This document shows, in pieces, positions 9,079 to 17,948 of a DNA stretch of 64,000 nucleotides (position 1 is its first letter; each line of letters opens with the position of its first letter). The stretch is taken from assembly GCF_003034845.1 (NCBI RefSeq), contig NZ_PZKC01000002.1, forward strand, positions 310,001-374,000. The letters run 5' to 3'. A model generated the notes under the pieces. The model searched no databases. It saw nothing but the letters and a program-made list of their open reading frames with translations, and was not told where the DNA came from. This DNA comes from Pseudothauera lacus (GTDB taxonomy: Bacteria; Pseudomonadota; Gammaproteobacteria; Burkholderiales; Rhodocyclaceae). The position numbers and the translations under genes are program-made.

Positions 9079-9885
9079 ATGAGCGCGGCCAGCCCGGCGC
9101 TTGCCGGCAGCGGCTGGTTCGCCGCGCCAGCGCAGGTGCCCACCCGGCGCGCCGCGCCGGCGGCGCTGCGGCCGGCGCAGCGGCGCGCGCACCGTCTCGG
9201 TCGAGGTGCTGCCCTCGCCGTCGTGCTGGGTGCGCACATCGGCGGCATCTACGCGCTGACGCAGATGGACTGGGAGGCCGTGCGCATTGCCGAGATGCCC
9301 ATGCAGGTGGCGCTGATCGCCGCGCCGGTGGTTTCGCCGCCAGCCGCCTTGCCGCCGGCCCCGCCTCCGCCGCAGCCCGAAGTGCGCCCGCAGCCCCGTC
9401 CGCAACCGCCCAGGCCGCGGCCGGTAGCGCAGCCGCGCCCGCAGCCGGCGCCGACCGCGATCACCACCGAAACGGTGGAGGAGCCGCCCGCAGAGGCCGC
9501 CGAGGAGGCCGCCCCCGCCGCCATCGACAGCGCTGCGGCGCCGGTCAGCGCGCCCGCCACGGCGCCGCTCACGGGCCAGCCCAGCGAGGGTGTGGCAACG
9601 CTTACCGAAGCACGCTTCGATGCCGATTACCTGAACAATCCCGCGCCCGCCTATCCGGCGCTGTCGCGGCGCATGCGCGAGGAAGGGCGGGTGATGCTGC
9701 GCGTGCGGGTGTCTGCCGGCGGCCAGCCCGAGCAGGTCGATCTGTCGGCCAGTTCCGGTTCCGGTCGTCTCGACAATGCCGCCCGCGAGGCGGTGCGGCG
9801 CTGGCGCTTCGTGCCCGCCAAACGCGGCGGCCAGGCCGTGGAGTCGTGGGTGCTGGTGCCCGTGGTTTTCAAACTTGAAGGATGA
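9079..9885 (+). CDS. tonB: Energy transducer TonB
   Basis: 268-residue periplasm-spanning protein that passes proton-motive force from ExbBD to outer membrane receptors. A membrane helix lies near residues 45-62 (GAALAVVLGAHIGGIYALT). A long proline-rich spacer with PQPRPQPPRPRP repeats follows, then the C-terminal TonB domain (YPALSRRMREEGRVMLRVRVSAGG, ending WVLVPVVFKLEG). The ATG at 9079 follows a GAGGGGG ribosome site. It overlaps exbB by 4 bases. Confidence 0.95.
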   Translation: MSAASPALAGSGWFAAPAQVPTRRAAPAALRPAQRRAHRLGRGAALAVVLGAHIGGIYALTQMDWEAVRIAEMPMQVALIAAPVVSPPAALPPAPPPPQPEVRPQPRPQPPRPRPVAQPRPQPAPTAITTETVEEPPAEAAEEAAPAAIDSAAAPVSAPATAPLTGQPSEGVATLTEARFDADYLNNPAPAYPALSRRMREEGRVMLRVRVSAGGQPEQVDLSASSGSGRLDNAAREAVRRWRFVPAKRGGQAVESWVLVPVVFKLEG

Positions 9886-10658
9886 TGAACGTGGAAATGC
9901 ATGAAACCTTCGGTCTCGCCCACCTCTGGGCCCAGGCCGACCTGCTGATCAGAGGGGTGGCCTTTGTCCTGGTGGTGATGTCGGTGGCGAGCTGGTACCT
10001 GATCCTCGTGCGCAGCGTCCGCCAGTTCCGCGCCCGTCGCCACGACCGCGCGGTGGAGGCCTTCTGGTCTGCGCCCAACCTGCAGGACGGCCTCGCCCGC
10101 CTCAGCCGGCTGGCGCCGGATTCGCCTTTCGAGGCGCTCGCCCGCCAGGGCGTGGCCGCGGTCGAGCACGTCAGCCAGCACACCCATCGCCAGACCCTCG
10201 GCGGCACCCTGGATGCCGACGAGTTCGTCACCCGCGCCCTGCGCAAGTCGATCGCGCTGTCCACCGCGCGTCTCGAATCCGGCCTCACGGTGCTCGCCTC
10301 GATCGGTTCCACGGCGCCCTTCGTCGGCCTCTTCGGCACCGTGTGGGGCATCTACCATGCGCTGGTGAACATCAGTGCCTCCGGCCTCGCCACCCTCGAC
10401 AAGGTTGCCGGCCCGGTTGGCGAGGCGCTGATCATGACCGCCTTCGGCCTCTTCGTCGCCATCCCCGCGGTGCTCGGCTACAACGCCATCAGCCGCGCCA
10501 ACCGCGTCGAGCTCTCCGAACTCGACGCCTTTGCCCATGACCTGCATTCCTGGCTCAGCACCGGTGCGCGACTGGCCGACCAGCCCGCCACGACGGCGGC
10601 CCGGCCGCAGGCTGCAACTGCGGTGCCTGCGCAGGCCGCGGTACAGGGAGCGCTGTAA
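9882..10658 (+). CDS. exbB: Biopolymer transport protein ExbB
   Basis: 258-residue inner membrane proton channel component of the TonB system. Three membrane helices are visible: near residues 20-40, the SIGSTAPFVGLFGTVWGI segment, and EALIMTAFGLFVAIPAVLGYN. The conserved GLFGTVWGI motif identifies the MotA/TolQ/ExbB family. It overlaps tonB (start) and exbD (stop TAA shares its A with the next ATG), giving a compact tonB-exbB-exbD operon. Confidence 0.95.
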   Translation: MMNVEMHETFGLAHLWAQADLLIRGVAFVLVVMSVASWYLILVRSVRQFRARRHDRAVEAFWSAPNLQDGLARLSRLAPDSPFEALARQGVAAVEHVSQHTHRQTLGGTLDADEFVTRALRKSIALSTARLESGLTVLASIGSTAPFVGLFGTVWGIYHALVNISASGLATLDKVAGPVGEALIMTAFGLFVAIPAVLGYNAISRANRVELSELDAFAHDLHSWLSTGARLADQPATTAARPQAATAVPAQAAVQGAL

Positions 10659-11074
10659 TGGCTTTCGGCGGCTTCAACCAGGGCGGCGGCCAGGCACCGA
10701 TGAGCGAGATCAACATGGTGCCGCTGATCGACGTCATGCTGGTGCTGCTGATCGTCTTCATGATCACCGCGCCGCTGCTCACCCACGGCGTCAAGATCGA
10801 CCTGCCGACGGCCTCCAGCGCGCCCAACCAGGAAAAACCGGAAACCGTCGCCCTGGCCATCGACGCCAGCGGCCAGCTGTTCTGGAACGACCAGCCGCTT
10901 GCCGACAGCGAGCTCGACGCGCGCCTTGCCGTTGCGGCGCAGCAGGAGCCGCAGCCCGAGTTGCACCTGCGCGCCGACCGTGACACGCGCTACCAGAAGA
11001 TCGCCGAGGTGATGTCGGCGGCGCGTGCCGCGGGGGTGCAGAAGCTGGGCTTCATCACCGTGCCGGCGCAGTAG
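10658..11074 (+). CDS. exbD: Biopolymer transport protein ExbD
   Basis: 138-residue single-pass protein of the TonB motor. The N-terminal helix with MSEINMVPLIDVMLVLLIVFMITAP carries the conserved proton-path aspartate. The periplasmic domain includes the ADRDTRYQKIAEVM motif of the ExbD/TolR family. It is the last gene of the tonB operon and is followed by a strong hairpin. Confidence 0.95.
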   Translation: MAFGGFNQGGGQAPMSEINMVPLIDVMLVLLIVFMITAPLLTHGVKIDLPTASSAPNQEKPETVALAIDASGQLFWNDQPLADSELDARLAVAAQQEPQPELHLRADRDTRYQKIAEVMSAARAAGVQKLGFITVPAQ

Positions 11075-11114
11075 CCCGTCCGGCTGCCTTTGCCGACCGT
11101 CACCGCAAAAAGAC

Positions 11115-11136
11115 AAAGCCGCCCAAGGGCGGCTTT
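11115..11136. terminator. Bidirectional terminator after exbD
   Basis: AAAGCCGCC and GGCGGCTTT form a 9-base stem with a CAAG loop. A-rich bases precede it and T-rich bases follow within the stem arms. It separates exbD from the convergent Fur-family gene and can serve both. Confidence 0.75.
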
Positions 11137-11159
11137 GCAGTAATCGGGTGTGGCAGGGT

Positions 11160-11576
11160 TCAGTCCTGCTTGCCGCGTACGCGGATGATCACGTCGACCT
11201 CTTCGAGCTCGATACCGGGCGGTAGCTGCGGAACACCGACCACGGTGAGCTCGTCGGCGGAGACATCGGTGACCTTGCCGGTGTTGACGTCGTAGAGGTG
11301 GTAGTGCGGCGCGGTGTTGGAATCGAAAACCACGCGATCGGCGTCGATGATGAGTTCCTTGACCAATTTCTTCTCGCGAAACAGCTTCAGGGTGTTGTAG
11401 ACCGTGGCCCGCGACGTCTCCGGAACCGTCTGGCGCACCTCGGTGAGGATCTGCTCGGCGGTCATGTGCACCGGCCGCGGCAGCAGCACGCGGGCGATCT
11501 CGAGTCGTTGCAAGGTCACGGGAACGCCGGCGTTACGCAGCAGGTCGGCGATGTCCCGGGAGGCTAGTCTGTCCAT
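11160..11576 (-). CDS. Fur-superfamily regulator, Irr-like, lacking all cysteines
   Basis: 138-residue regulator with the Fur winged helix (recognition region SRATVYNTLKLF, residues 55-66) and the dimer/metal domain with FDSNTAPHYHLYDVNTG. The VYNTL form and the FDSNT...HxHLY motif resemble Irr, the haem-responsive Fur relative of alphaproteobacteria, more than Fur or PerR. There is no cysteine, so the CxxC structural zinc site is absent. It lies downstream of a di-haem peroxidase on the same strand, and an Irr-box-like palindrome is present upstream of that peroxidase. Control of the peroxidase by this regulator is inferred. Confidence 0.8.
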   Translation of the reverse strand: MDRLASRDIADLLRNAGVPVTLQRLEIARVLLPRPVHMTAEQILTEVRQTVPETSRATVYNTLKLFREKKLVKELIIDADRVVFDSNTAPHYHLYDVNTGKVTDVSADELTVVGVPQLPPGIELEEVDVIIRVRGKQD

Positions 11577-11697
11577 CTCTGCAAGGGCCTGTCTTGATCC
11601 TGGTCATGGTTTGGCCGGATTGCGGTGCCGGCGCATAAGCGGATTCTAAGCCAACAGGTATATGCGCAAGGTAAAAAAAACGTCACGCTGCAAGAAC

Positions 11698-11722
11698 GCC
11701 CCCACCCCGTCGGGGAGGGGGC
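11698..11722 (-). terminator. Possible terminator after the peroxidase gene
   Basis: A GC-rich inverted repeat (GCCCCCACCCC and GGGGAGGGGGC with one mismatch) lies 20 bases beyond the peroxidase stop. On the minus strand a run of eight T follows about 18 bases later. The distance to the T run is long for a classic intrinsic terminator. Confidence 0.4.
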
Positions 11723-11742
11723 GTCGTGCGATGCCGGAGCCC

Positions 11743-12747
11743 TTACTGGAAGGGGTTCGGGCGCGGGGTGGCGTTGCTGGACGGCGGCAGGATCGGCAGG
11801 GCGATCTGCGGCTGGTCGCCGGTCAGGGTCTTCAGGAAGGCGACGATGCTGTCCACTTCATCCTTGCTGTAGGTGCGGCCCAGCTGCAGGCGGCCCATGA
11901 TGTCCACCGCTTCTTCCAGGGTGGCGGCTTCGCCGTCGTGGAAGTAGGGATAGGTCATCTCGACGTTGCGCAGGGTCGGCACCTTGAAGTTGAAGCGGTC
12001 GGCGTCGACACCGGTCACCGCGGAACGGCCTTCGACCGGCGAAGTGCTCTGGTACGGCTCGACCAGGCCCATGCGCTGGAAGGAGGTGCCGCCGGCGGCG
12101 GGACCGTTGTGGCAGGCCACGCAGCCGCTGTCGCGGAACAGGGTATAGCCGGCCAGTTCCTTGGCGCTGAGGGCCTTGTCGTCACCCTGCAGCCACTGGT
12201 CGAAGCGCGAATTCGGGGTCACCAGGGTTTCCTCGAACTCGGCGATGGCGCCGGTGACCATGCCGATGGTGATGCGGTCGCTGCCATAAACGGCCTTGAA
12301 CTCTGCGACGTAGCCGGGGATGGACTGCAGCACGTCAAGGGCCAGCGCGTGCGGCATGTTCATCTCGATGTCGGCCTGGATCGGACCGCCGGCCTGTTCG
12401 ACCAGGTTGGCGGCGCGGCCGTCCCAGAACTGTGCCAGCGCGAGGCTGGAGTTCAGCACCGTGGGGGCGTTGACCGGGCCTGCCTTCCAGCCGTGGCCGA
12501 TGGAGGTCTTGAGGTTGTCGGTGCCGCCACGCGACAGGTTGTGACAGGTGTTGCAGGAGATGATGCCGGACATCGACAGGCGCGGTTCGAACCACAGTTT
12601 CTTGCCCAGCTCGACCTTCGCCGGGTTGGACGAAACGTAGGGCTGGATGGGCTTGATCGGTTCGTCGCGAACCTGCTGCGCCCAGGCGGCGGTGCCGGCA
12701 GCGGACAGGGTAAAGGCAACTGCTGCGCCGAGAGCCTTCATTTTCAT
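11743..12747 (-). CDS. Di-haem cytochrome c peroxidase
   Basis: 334-residue periplasmic enzyme that reduces hydrogen peroxide with electrons from cytochrome c or azurin. A signal peptide ends at AWAQ (about residue 24). Two c-type haem motifs are present: CNTCH (C65, C68, H69) and CVACH (C209, C212, H213). The WDGRAANLVEQ and VPTLRNVEMTYPYFHDG segments are typical of bacterial CCP. The C-terminus is proline/asparagine-rich. It starts 237 bases from the divergent macA and carries an Irr-box-like site upstream. Confidence 0.93.
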   Translation of the reverse strand: MKMKALGAAVAFTLSAAGTAAWAQQVRDEPIKPIQPYVSSNPAKVELGKKLWFEPRLSMSGIISCNTCHNLSRGGTDNLKTSIGHGWKAGPVNAPTVLNSSLALAQFWDGRAANLVEQAGGPIQADIEMNMPHALALDVLQSIPGYVAEFKAVYGSDRITIGMVTGAIAEFEETLVTPNSRFDQWLQGDDKALSAKELAGYTLFRDSGCVACHNGPAAGGTSFQRMGLVEPYQSTSPVEGRSAVTGVDADRFNFKVPTLRNVEMTYPYFHDGEAATLEEAVDIMGRLQLGRTYSKDEVDSIVAFLKTLTGDQPQIALPILPPSSNATPRPNPFQ

Positions 12748-12798
12748 GGTGCACTCCTCACGTGAGAGAAATCTTGCTGCCCTGGATGGGCGTCAAAC

Positions 12799-12816
12799 AT
12801 TAGAACGGGTCTAAAT
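12799..12816. promoter_or_regulatory. Irr-box-like (ICE) palindrome upstream of the peroxidase gene
   Basis: ATTAGAACGGGTCTAAAT contains TTAGA and TCTAA arms around ACGGG. It closely resembles the iron control element TTTAGAA-N-TTCTAAA described for alphaproteobacterial Irr. It lies about 52 bases before the peroxidase start, in the divergent macA/peroxidase intergenic region, and an Irr-like regulator gene is next door. Confidence 0.6.
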
Positions 12817-12984
12817 CGGAAACCGCATTTAACACCTTGGTGCCAGCGTGGCTTTTGACGCAGATCAGAAGAATCTCGCCTGCTCCGCGGCGCTGATGGT
12901 GCTCGTGTCCTGCAATACGATACAAAGCCGTCGCGCGCCCTCCGCTATGCTCCGCACACTGCCACCCTGTGGCCCCTGCAACCG

Positions 12985-14349
12985 ATGGAAATGAGTCCCG
13001 CCGTGTCCTCCGCTCCCCGCTCCCGCCGTACCCGCGTCGTCGTCGCCGCCCTGGCCGCCGCGCTTCTTGCCGCAGTTGCCTACGGGCTCTGGCAGCACTA
13101 TGGCCAACGGCAGACGCCGGCCGATCAGTACCAACTGGTCAGTGTCGAACGCGCCGATGTCGAGGATGTCGTTACCGCCACCGGTACATTGCAGCCGCTG
13201 AATTACGTCGATGTCGGTGCCCAGGTCTCCGGCCAGCTCAAACGCTTCCACGTCGAGATCGGCACCGAGGTGAACAGCGGCGCCCTGCTTGCCGAGATCG
13301 ATCCCACGGTGCTGCAGTCGAAGGTCGATGCGACGCGCGCGCAACTGCGCAACCAGCGTGCCCAGCTGATGGATCGTGAGGCCTCCCTGACGCTGGCCGA
13401 GATCCAGCACCGCCGCCAGCTCAACCTCATCGCCGAGCAGGCCACCACCGAGGAGGCGGTGCAGCAGGCGGAGGCTGCGTTGCGCTCGGCGCGGGCGCAG
13501 ATCGAGGCCCTGCGGGCGCAGATCGAGCAGACCGAATCGAATCTGCGTGCCGACGAGGCCAACCTAAACTACACCCGCATCTACGCGCCCATCGACGGCA
13601 CCGTGGTGTCGATCACCGCGCGCCAGGGCCAGACCCTCAATACCAACCAGCAGGCGCCGACCATCCTGCGTATCGCCGATCTGTCGACGATGACGGTGCA
13701 GACCCAGGTCTCCGAGGCCGACGTCAGCCGCCTGCGCGTCGGCATGGAGGCCTACTTCACCACCCTCGGCAATCCCGGGCAGCGCTGGTACGGGCGCTTG
13801 CGCAAGATCGAGCCGACGCCCACGGTGACCAACAACGTGGTGCTCTACAACGCCCTCTTCGACGTACCCAACCGCGACGGCCGGCTGATGTCGCAGATGA
13901 CCGCACAGGTGTTCTTCATCGTTGCGCGCGCGCAGCAGGCGCTCATCGTGCCGATGGCGGCCCTCAACAATCTCGCTCCCCAGGGCGCTGCGACCGAGCG
14001 CCCGCGTCAGCGCCCGCAGGGCGCCGAGGGCATGGCACAGCGCCGTCCTGACGGCGAGCGCCGTCCGCCCGCTGAGCGCCGCAATGGCGACGGGCCGGCG
14101 CGCACTGCGGGAGCTGGCAATGCGGATGGTGGCGGCACGGCGCCAGCGCCCGGACGGCTCGCCACGGTGCGCGTGCCGGCGGCCGACGGCAGCGTCGTCG
14201 AGCGCGAGGTGCGCATCGGCGTCACCAGCCGTATTGCCGCCGAGGTGCTGGAAGGGCTGGAGGAGGGCGCCCAGGTCGTTGCCGGGCTGCGCCAGGGCAG
14301 TGCGGCCGGTGGCCAGCCGCCCGCCGGCATGCCGAGGATGCCGCGCTGA
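12985..14349 (+). CDS. macA: MacA-like periplasmic adaptor of an ABC efflux pump
   Basis: 454-residue membrane-fusion protein with an N-terminal membrane helix ([19 protein letters not shown]). A lipoyl half-motif follows ([24 protein letters not shown]), then an alpha-hairpin coiled coil (about residues 105-195) and beta-barrel domains. An arginine/proline/glycine-rich insert at about residues 335-395 breaks the membrane-proximal region and is unusual for MacA. It overlaps macB (TGATG). The tripartite pump probably exports a peptide, macrolide or siderophore-like compound. Confidence 0.88.
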   Translation: MEMSPAVSSAPRSRRTRVVVAALAAALLAAVAYGLWQHYGQRQTPADQYQLVSVERADVEDVVTATGTLQPLNYVDVGAQVSGQLKRFHVEIGTEVNSGALLAEIDPTVLQSKVDATRAQLRNQRAQLMDREASLTLAEIQHRRQLNLIAEQATTEEAVQQAEAALRSARAQIEALRAQIEQTESNLRADEANLNYTRIYAPIDGTVVSITARQGQTLNTNQQAPTILRIADLSTMTVQTQVSEADVSRLRVGMEAYFTTLGNPGQRWYGRLRKIEPTPTVTNNVVLYNALFDVPNRDGRLMSQMTAQVFFIVARAQQALIVPMAALNNLAPQGAATERPRQRPQGAEGMAQRRPDGERRPPAERRNGDGPARTAGAGNADGGGTAPAPGRLATVRVPAADGSVVEREVRIGVTSRIAAEVLEGLEEGAQVVAGLRQGSAAGGQPPAGMPRMPR

Positions 14350-16316
14350 TGCAGACCGAACCGCATGTCGCAGCCTTGCGCGCCGAGGGCGGCGAAGCGC
14401 TCATCGAACTGCGCGGGGTGACGCGCAGCTTCCGCAACGGCGAGCTTGAGGTGCAGGTCCTGCACGGCGTCGATCTGCGCATCGAGGCCGGAGAGTTCGT
14501 CGCCATCGTCGGCGCCTCGGGCTCGGGCAAGTCGACGCTGATGAACATCCTCGGCTGCCTCGATCGTCCTTCGTCGGGGAGTTACCGCTTCATGGGGCGG
14601 GATGTCTCTGCTCTCGACTCCGACGAGCTGGCGCGCCTGCGCCGCGAGGAGTTCGGTTTCGTCTTCCAGAGCTACAACCTCATCGGCGGCGCCAGCGCGC
14701 TCGAGAATGTCGAGGTGCCGGCGCTCTACGCCGGCATGCCGCCGCCCGAGCGCCACGCCCGCGCCAGTGCGCTGCTCGGCGACCTTGGCCTTTCCGACCG
14801 TCTCGACCACCGCCCCAGCCAGCTCTCCGGCGGGCAGCAGCAGCGCGTGTCGATAGCCCGCGCGCTGATGAACGGCGGGCGCATCATCCTCGCCGACGAG
14901 CCCACCGGGGCGCTCGACAGCAAGAGCGGCGCCGACGTCATGCGCCTGCTGCAGGGGCTGGCGGCGGCGGGGCACACCATCATCCTGATCACCCACGCCC
15001 GCGAGGTAGCGGAGGTCGCCGAGCGCATCATCGAGATCCGCGACGGCCGCATCGTCACCGATCCCGGGCCGCGCGGCGGCGCGCGCGAGACGCCGGACTT
15101 CGCGCCCCATGTGGACCGCACGTCGTCGCTGACCGATCTCGTCGAAGCCACCCGCACCGCCGTGCGCGCGCTGCGTGCGAATGTCTTCCGCACCGTCCTC
15201 ACCCTGCTCGGCATCGTCATCGGCGTGGCCTCGGTGATCGCCATGCTGGCGATCGGCGACGGCGCCAAGAAGGCGGTGGTCGACAGCATCAGCGCGATGG
15301 GCAGCAACCTGCTCACCATCCGCCCGGGGGCGCCCAACATGCGCGGCCGCGGCGGCATCACCACACTGGTGCCGGAAGACGTCGCGGCCATCCGCGAACT
15401 GCCCAACGTGCTCGCCGCGGCGCCCGAACAGAGCACCACGGTGACCGTGCGGCGCGCCGATCTCGACCATCGCACCGAAGTCATGGGCACCTCGGCCGAC
15501 TACATCAAGGCGCGCACCTGGCCGCTCGCCCAGGGTACCTTCTTCTCGGTCGATGACGAGACGCGCTACGCCCCGGTGGCGGTGCTCGGCCAGACCGTCG
15601 CCCGGGCACTGTTTCCGGAAGGGGTGCAACTCGGCCAGTTCGTCCTCCTCAACAACATCCCCTTCCAGGTCGTCGGGCTGATGTCGGCCAAGGGGGCGAC
15701 TTCCTGGGGGCAGGATCAGGACGACGCCATCTTCGTGCCCTTCACCACCGCCAGCCTGCGCCTGACCGGCCAGCGCCATCTGCGCAGTGTCACCGTGGCG
15801 GTGCTCGACGTCGATCGCATCGACGCCACCCAGGAGGAGGTCCACAACCTGCTGCTCACCCGCCACGGTGTCGAGGACTTCCAGATCCGCAACATGGCCT
15901 CGATCATCGAGAGCGTGTCGGCGACGCAGAACACCATGACCATCCTGCTCGGCTCGATCGCGGCGATCTCGCTGCTGGTCGGCGGCATCGGGGTGATGAA
16001 CATCATGCTGGTGTCGGTCACCGAGCGTACCCGCGAGATCGGCATCCGCATGGCCACCGGCGCACGGATGAAGAACATCCTGCAGCAGTTCCTCGTCGAG
16101 GCGGTGGCGGTGTCCGCGCTCGGTGGCCTCATCGGCGTGATCGTCGGGCTCAGTGTGGCGGCGCTCATCGAGCGCCTCGGCACCCCCATCGAGTATTCCC
16201 TCGCCCCCGTGGTGCTGGCCTTCGGCTGCGCCTTCGCCACCGGCCTGGTATTCGGTTACCTGCCCGCCCGCAAGGCGGCGCGCCTCGACCCCGTCGTCGC
16301 CCTGGCTTCGGAATGA
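14349..16316 (+). CDS. macB: MacB-like ABC transporter, fused ATPase and permease
   Basis: 655 residues. The N-terminal nucleotide-binding domain has Walker [10 protein letters not shown], the signature LSGGQQQR and Walker B IILADEP. The C-terminal half has one membrane helix, a large periplasmic domain (about residues 300-520) and three final helices with the FtsX-like [18 protein letters not shown] motif. This architecture is specific to MacB mechanotransmission pumps, including PvdT of pyoverdine recycling. It lies between the adaptor and outer membrane genes with overlaps at both ends. Confidence 0.93.
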   Translation: MQTEPHVAALRAEGGEALIELRGVTRSFRNGELEVQVLHGVDLRIEAGEFVAIVGASGSGKSTLMNILGCLDRPSSGSYRFMGRDVSALDSDELARLRREEFGFVFQSYNLIGGASALENVEVPALYAGMPPPERHARASALLGDLGLSDRLDHRPSQLSGGQQQRVSIARALMNGGRIILADEPTGALDSKSGADVMRLLQGLAAAGHTIILITHAREVAEVAERIIEIRDGRIVTDPGPRGGARETPDFAPHVDRTSSLTDLVEATRTAVRALRANVFRTVLTLLGIVIGVASVIAMLAIGDGAKKAVVDSISAMGSNLLTIRPGAPNMRGRGGITTLVPEDVAAIRELPNVLAAAPEQSTTVTVRRADLDHRTEVMGTSADYIKARTWPLAQGTFFSVDDETRYAPVAVLGQTVARALFPEGVQLGQFVLLNNIPFQVVGLMSAKGATSWGQDQDDAIFVPFTTASLRLTGQRHLRSVTVAVLDVDRIDATQEEVHNLLLTRHGVEDFQIRNMASIIESVSATQNTMTILLGSIAAISLLVGGIGVMNIMLVSVTERTREIGIRMATGARMKNILQQFLVEAVAVSALGGLIGVIVGLSVAALIERLGTPIEYSLAPVVLAFGCAFATGLVFGYLPARKAARLDPVVALASE

Positions 16317-17773
16317 GTGTCCCCATGTCCCCTGTACCTGTACACCATCATCCCCTGCGTTTCTCCCTGCCGCGGCGCCGCGCCCTCGCCGCGCTCCTGC
16401 TCACCCTCGGCGTCGGTGGCTGCGCGCTGCCGCTCACCCACCCCGGCGGCGCCCTGGAAGTGCCGGCAAACTGGGCCGAAGCCGGCGCCGCCGCGAACGC
16501 CGCGACCATCGACGGCGAATGGTGGCGGGGCTATGGCTCCGCCGAACTGGAGGTGCTGATCGACGCTGCCCTTGCCGGCAGCCCCGATCTCGCCGCTACC
16601 GCCGAGCGCGTCCTGCAGGCCGAGATCGCCGTGCGCTCGGCGGGCGCCTCGCTGTTTCCGGGTATCGACCTCAACCTGCGCAGCAACGTCAATGAGAGCC
16701 GCAGCGCCGGTGTCAGCACGCGCGCCGAGGGCTCCTCGGCGACGCTCGCGGTGAACTACGAGATCGACCTGTGGGGCAGCAACATCGCCAGCTGGCAGGG
16801 CAGCAAGGCCTCCCTGGCGGCGACCCGCCACGACTACGAGGCCGCCCGCCTGTCGCTGGTGGCCGGCGTGGCCAATGCCTACTGGCAGGTGCTGGCGCTG
16901 CGCGAGCGCATCGACATCGCCCGTCGCAACCTGGAGATCGCCGAGCGCCTGCACGCCATCGTCGAGGCGCGCTATCGCTATGGCAGCGCCTCGGCGCTCG
17001 ATCTCAGCCGCCAGCGCAGCACCGTGCTCGCCGCGCGCGATGCGGTGCTGCCGCTCGAAGTGCAGGAGCGCCAGAGTCTGCGTGCGCTGGCCATCCTGCT
17101 CGGCGAGGTGCCGCAGGGCTTCGCCGTTGCCGGGCAGGCGCTGGACAGCCTGGCGCTGCCCGCCGTGGCCCCCGTACTGCCCGCCGAGCTGCTCCTGCGG
17201 CGCCCCGATCTGGCCGCCGCCGAGGCCCGCCTGGCTGCGGCCGATGCCAACATCGCCGTGGCCCGCGCCGCCCTCTTCCCGTTGAAGTTGCAGATCGGCC
17301 TGTCGAGCGTGGTGTCGAGCGCCGAGTTCGGCTTCCTCGGCCTCGGCAGCCCGGTCAATGCCGCCGGTCTCACGGTGTCGCTGATGCAGGCCCTGTTCGA
17401 CGGCGGCCGCCTGCGCGGCCAGGTCGCGACCAGCGAGTCGCAGCGCCGCGTGCTGGTGGAGAACTGGCGCAAGGCCGTGCTCACCGCGCTCAAGGAGGTT
17501 GACGACGCCCTCGGCGGGGCCGAGCGCGTGCGCATCCAGGAGCACACCCAGCGCGAGATCCGCGACGAGACCGCGCGCGCGCTGCGCCTCTCCGAGCTGC
17601 GCTACAAGGAGGGCAGCGATGCCCTGGGTACCCTGCTCGATGCCCAGCGCAGCCTTTTCTCGGCCGAGGATCAGCTCGTCCAGCTGCGCCTCGCGCGCCT
17701 GCAGGCCAGCGTCGACCTGTTCAAGGTACTGGGCGGTGGCTGGCACGCAGAGGGCGCCGGAAGCGGTGCCTGA
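16313..17773 (+). CDS. NodT-family outer membrane factor lipoprotein
   Basis: 486-residue outer membrane efflux channel of the TolC/OprM type. The N-terminus has a lipobox ([10 protein letters not shown], Cys37), and two repeated OEP domains follow with the characteristic [12 protein letters not shown] and [15 protein letters not shown] motifs. It starts inside macB (ATGA overlap), which completes a tripartite MacA-MacB-OMF exporter operon. ATG at 16325 is an alternative start. Confidence 0.9.
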   Translation: MSVPMSPVPVHHHPLRFSLPRRRALAALLLTLGVGGCALPLTHPGGALEVPANWAEAGAAANAATIDGEWWRGYGSAELEVLIDAALAGSPDLAATAERVLQAEIAVRSAGASLFPGIDLNLRSNVNESRSAGVSTRAEGSSATLAVNYEIDLWGSNIASWQGSKASLAATRHDYEAARLSLVAGVANAYWQVLALRERIDIARRNLEIAERLHAIVEARYRYGSASALDLSRQRSTVLAARDAVLPLEVQERQSLRALAILLGEVPQGFAVAGQALDSLALPAVAPVLPAELLLRRPDLAAAEARLAAADANIAVARAALFPLKLQIGLSSVVSSAEFGFLGLGSPVNAAGLTVSLMQALFDGGRLRGQVATSESQRRVLVENWRKAVLTALKEVDDALGGAERVRIQEHTQREIRDETARALRLSELRYKEGSDALGTLLDAQRSLFSAEDQLVQLRLARLQASVDLFKVLGGGWHAEGAGSGA

Positions 17774-17820
17774 GCGCGCGCTGCGGTGCAAGAAAACAAC
17801 ACGCACTTGGTAATAGCTAT

Positions 17821-17839
17821 GAGAACCGTTATCATTCGA
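17821..17839. promoter_or_regulatory. Fur box upstream of the FepA-like receptor
   Basis: The 19-base site GAGAACCGTTATCATTCGA fits Fur repeats at about 11 of 19 positions. It shares the pattern AGAAYCGTTATCAYTCG with the site before the PepSY gene at 20545. It lies about 110 bases before the receptor start. Confidence 0.6.
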
Positions 17840-17948
17840 CTAAATCTTGTAACAACTCAGCCAGCCACCTGAGGCGCGCGCCAGCCGCGCACCCCCTTTC
17901 AGGAAGCCAGCCACTTCCATTGTCATATTCACGAAAGGGGTTCATCTC

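Noticed and set aside
11636-11656. Half Irr box (TTAGAA) before the Irr-like gene
   Set aside because: Only one half-site is present and the second arm does not match, so autoregulation cannot be supported.
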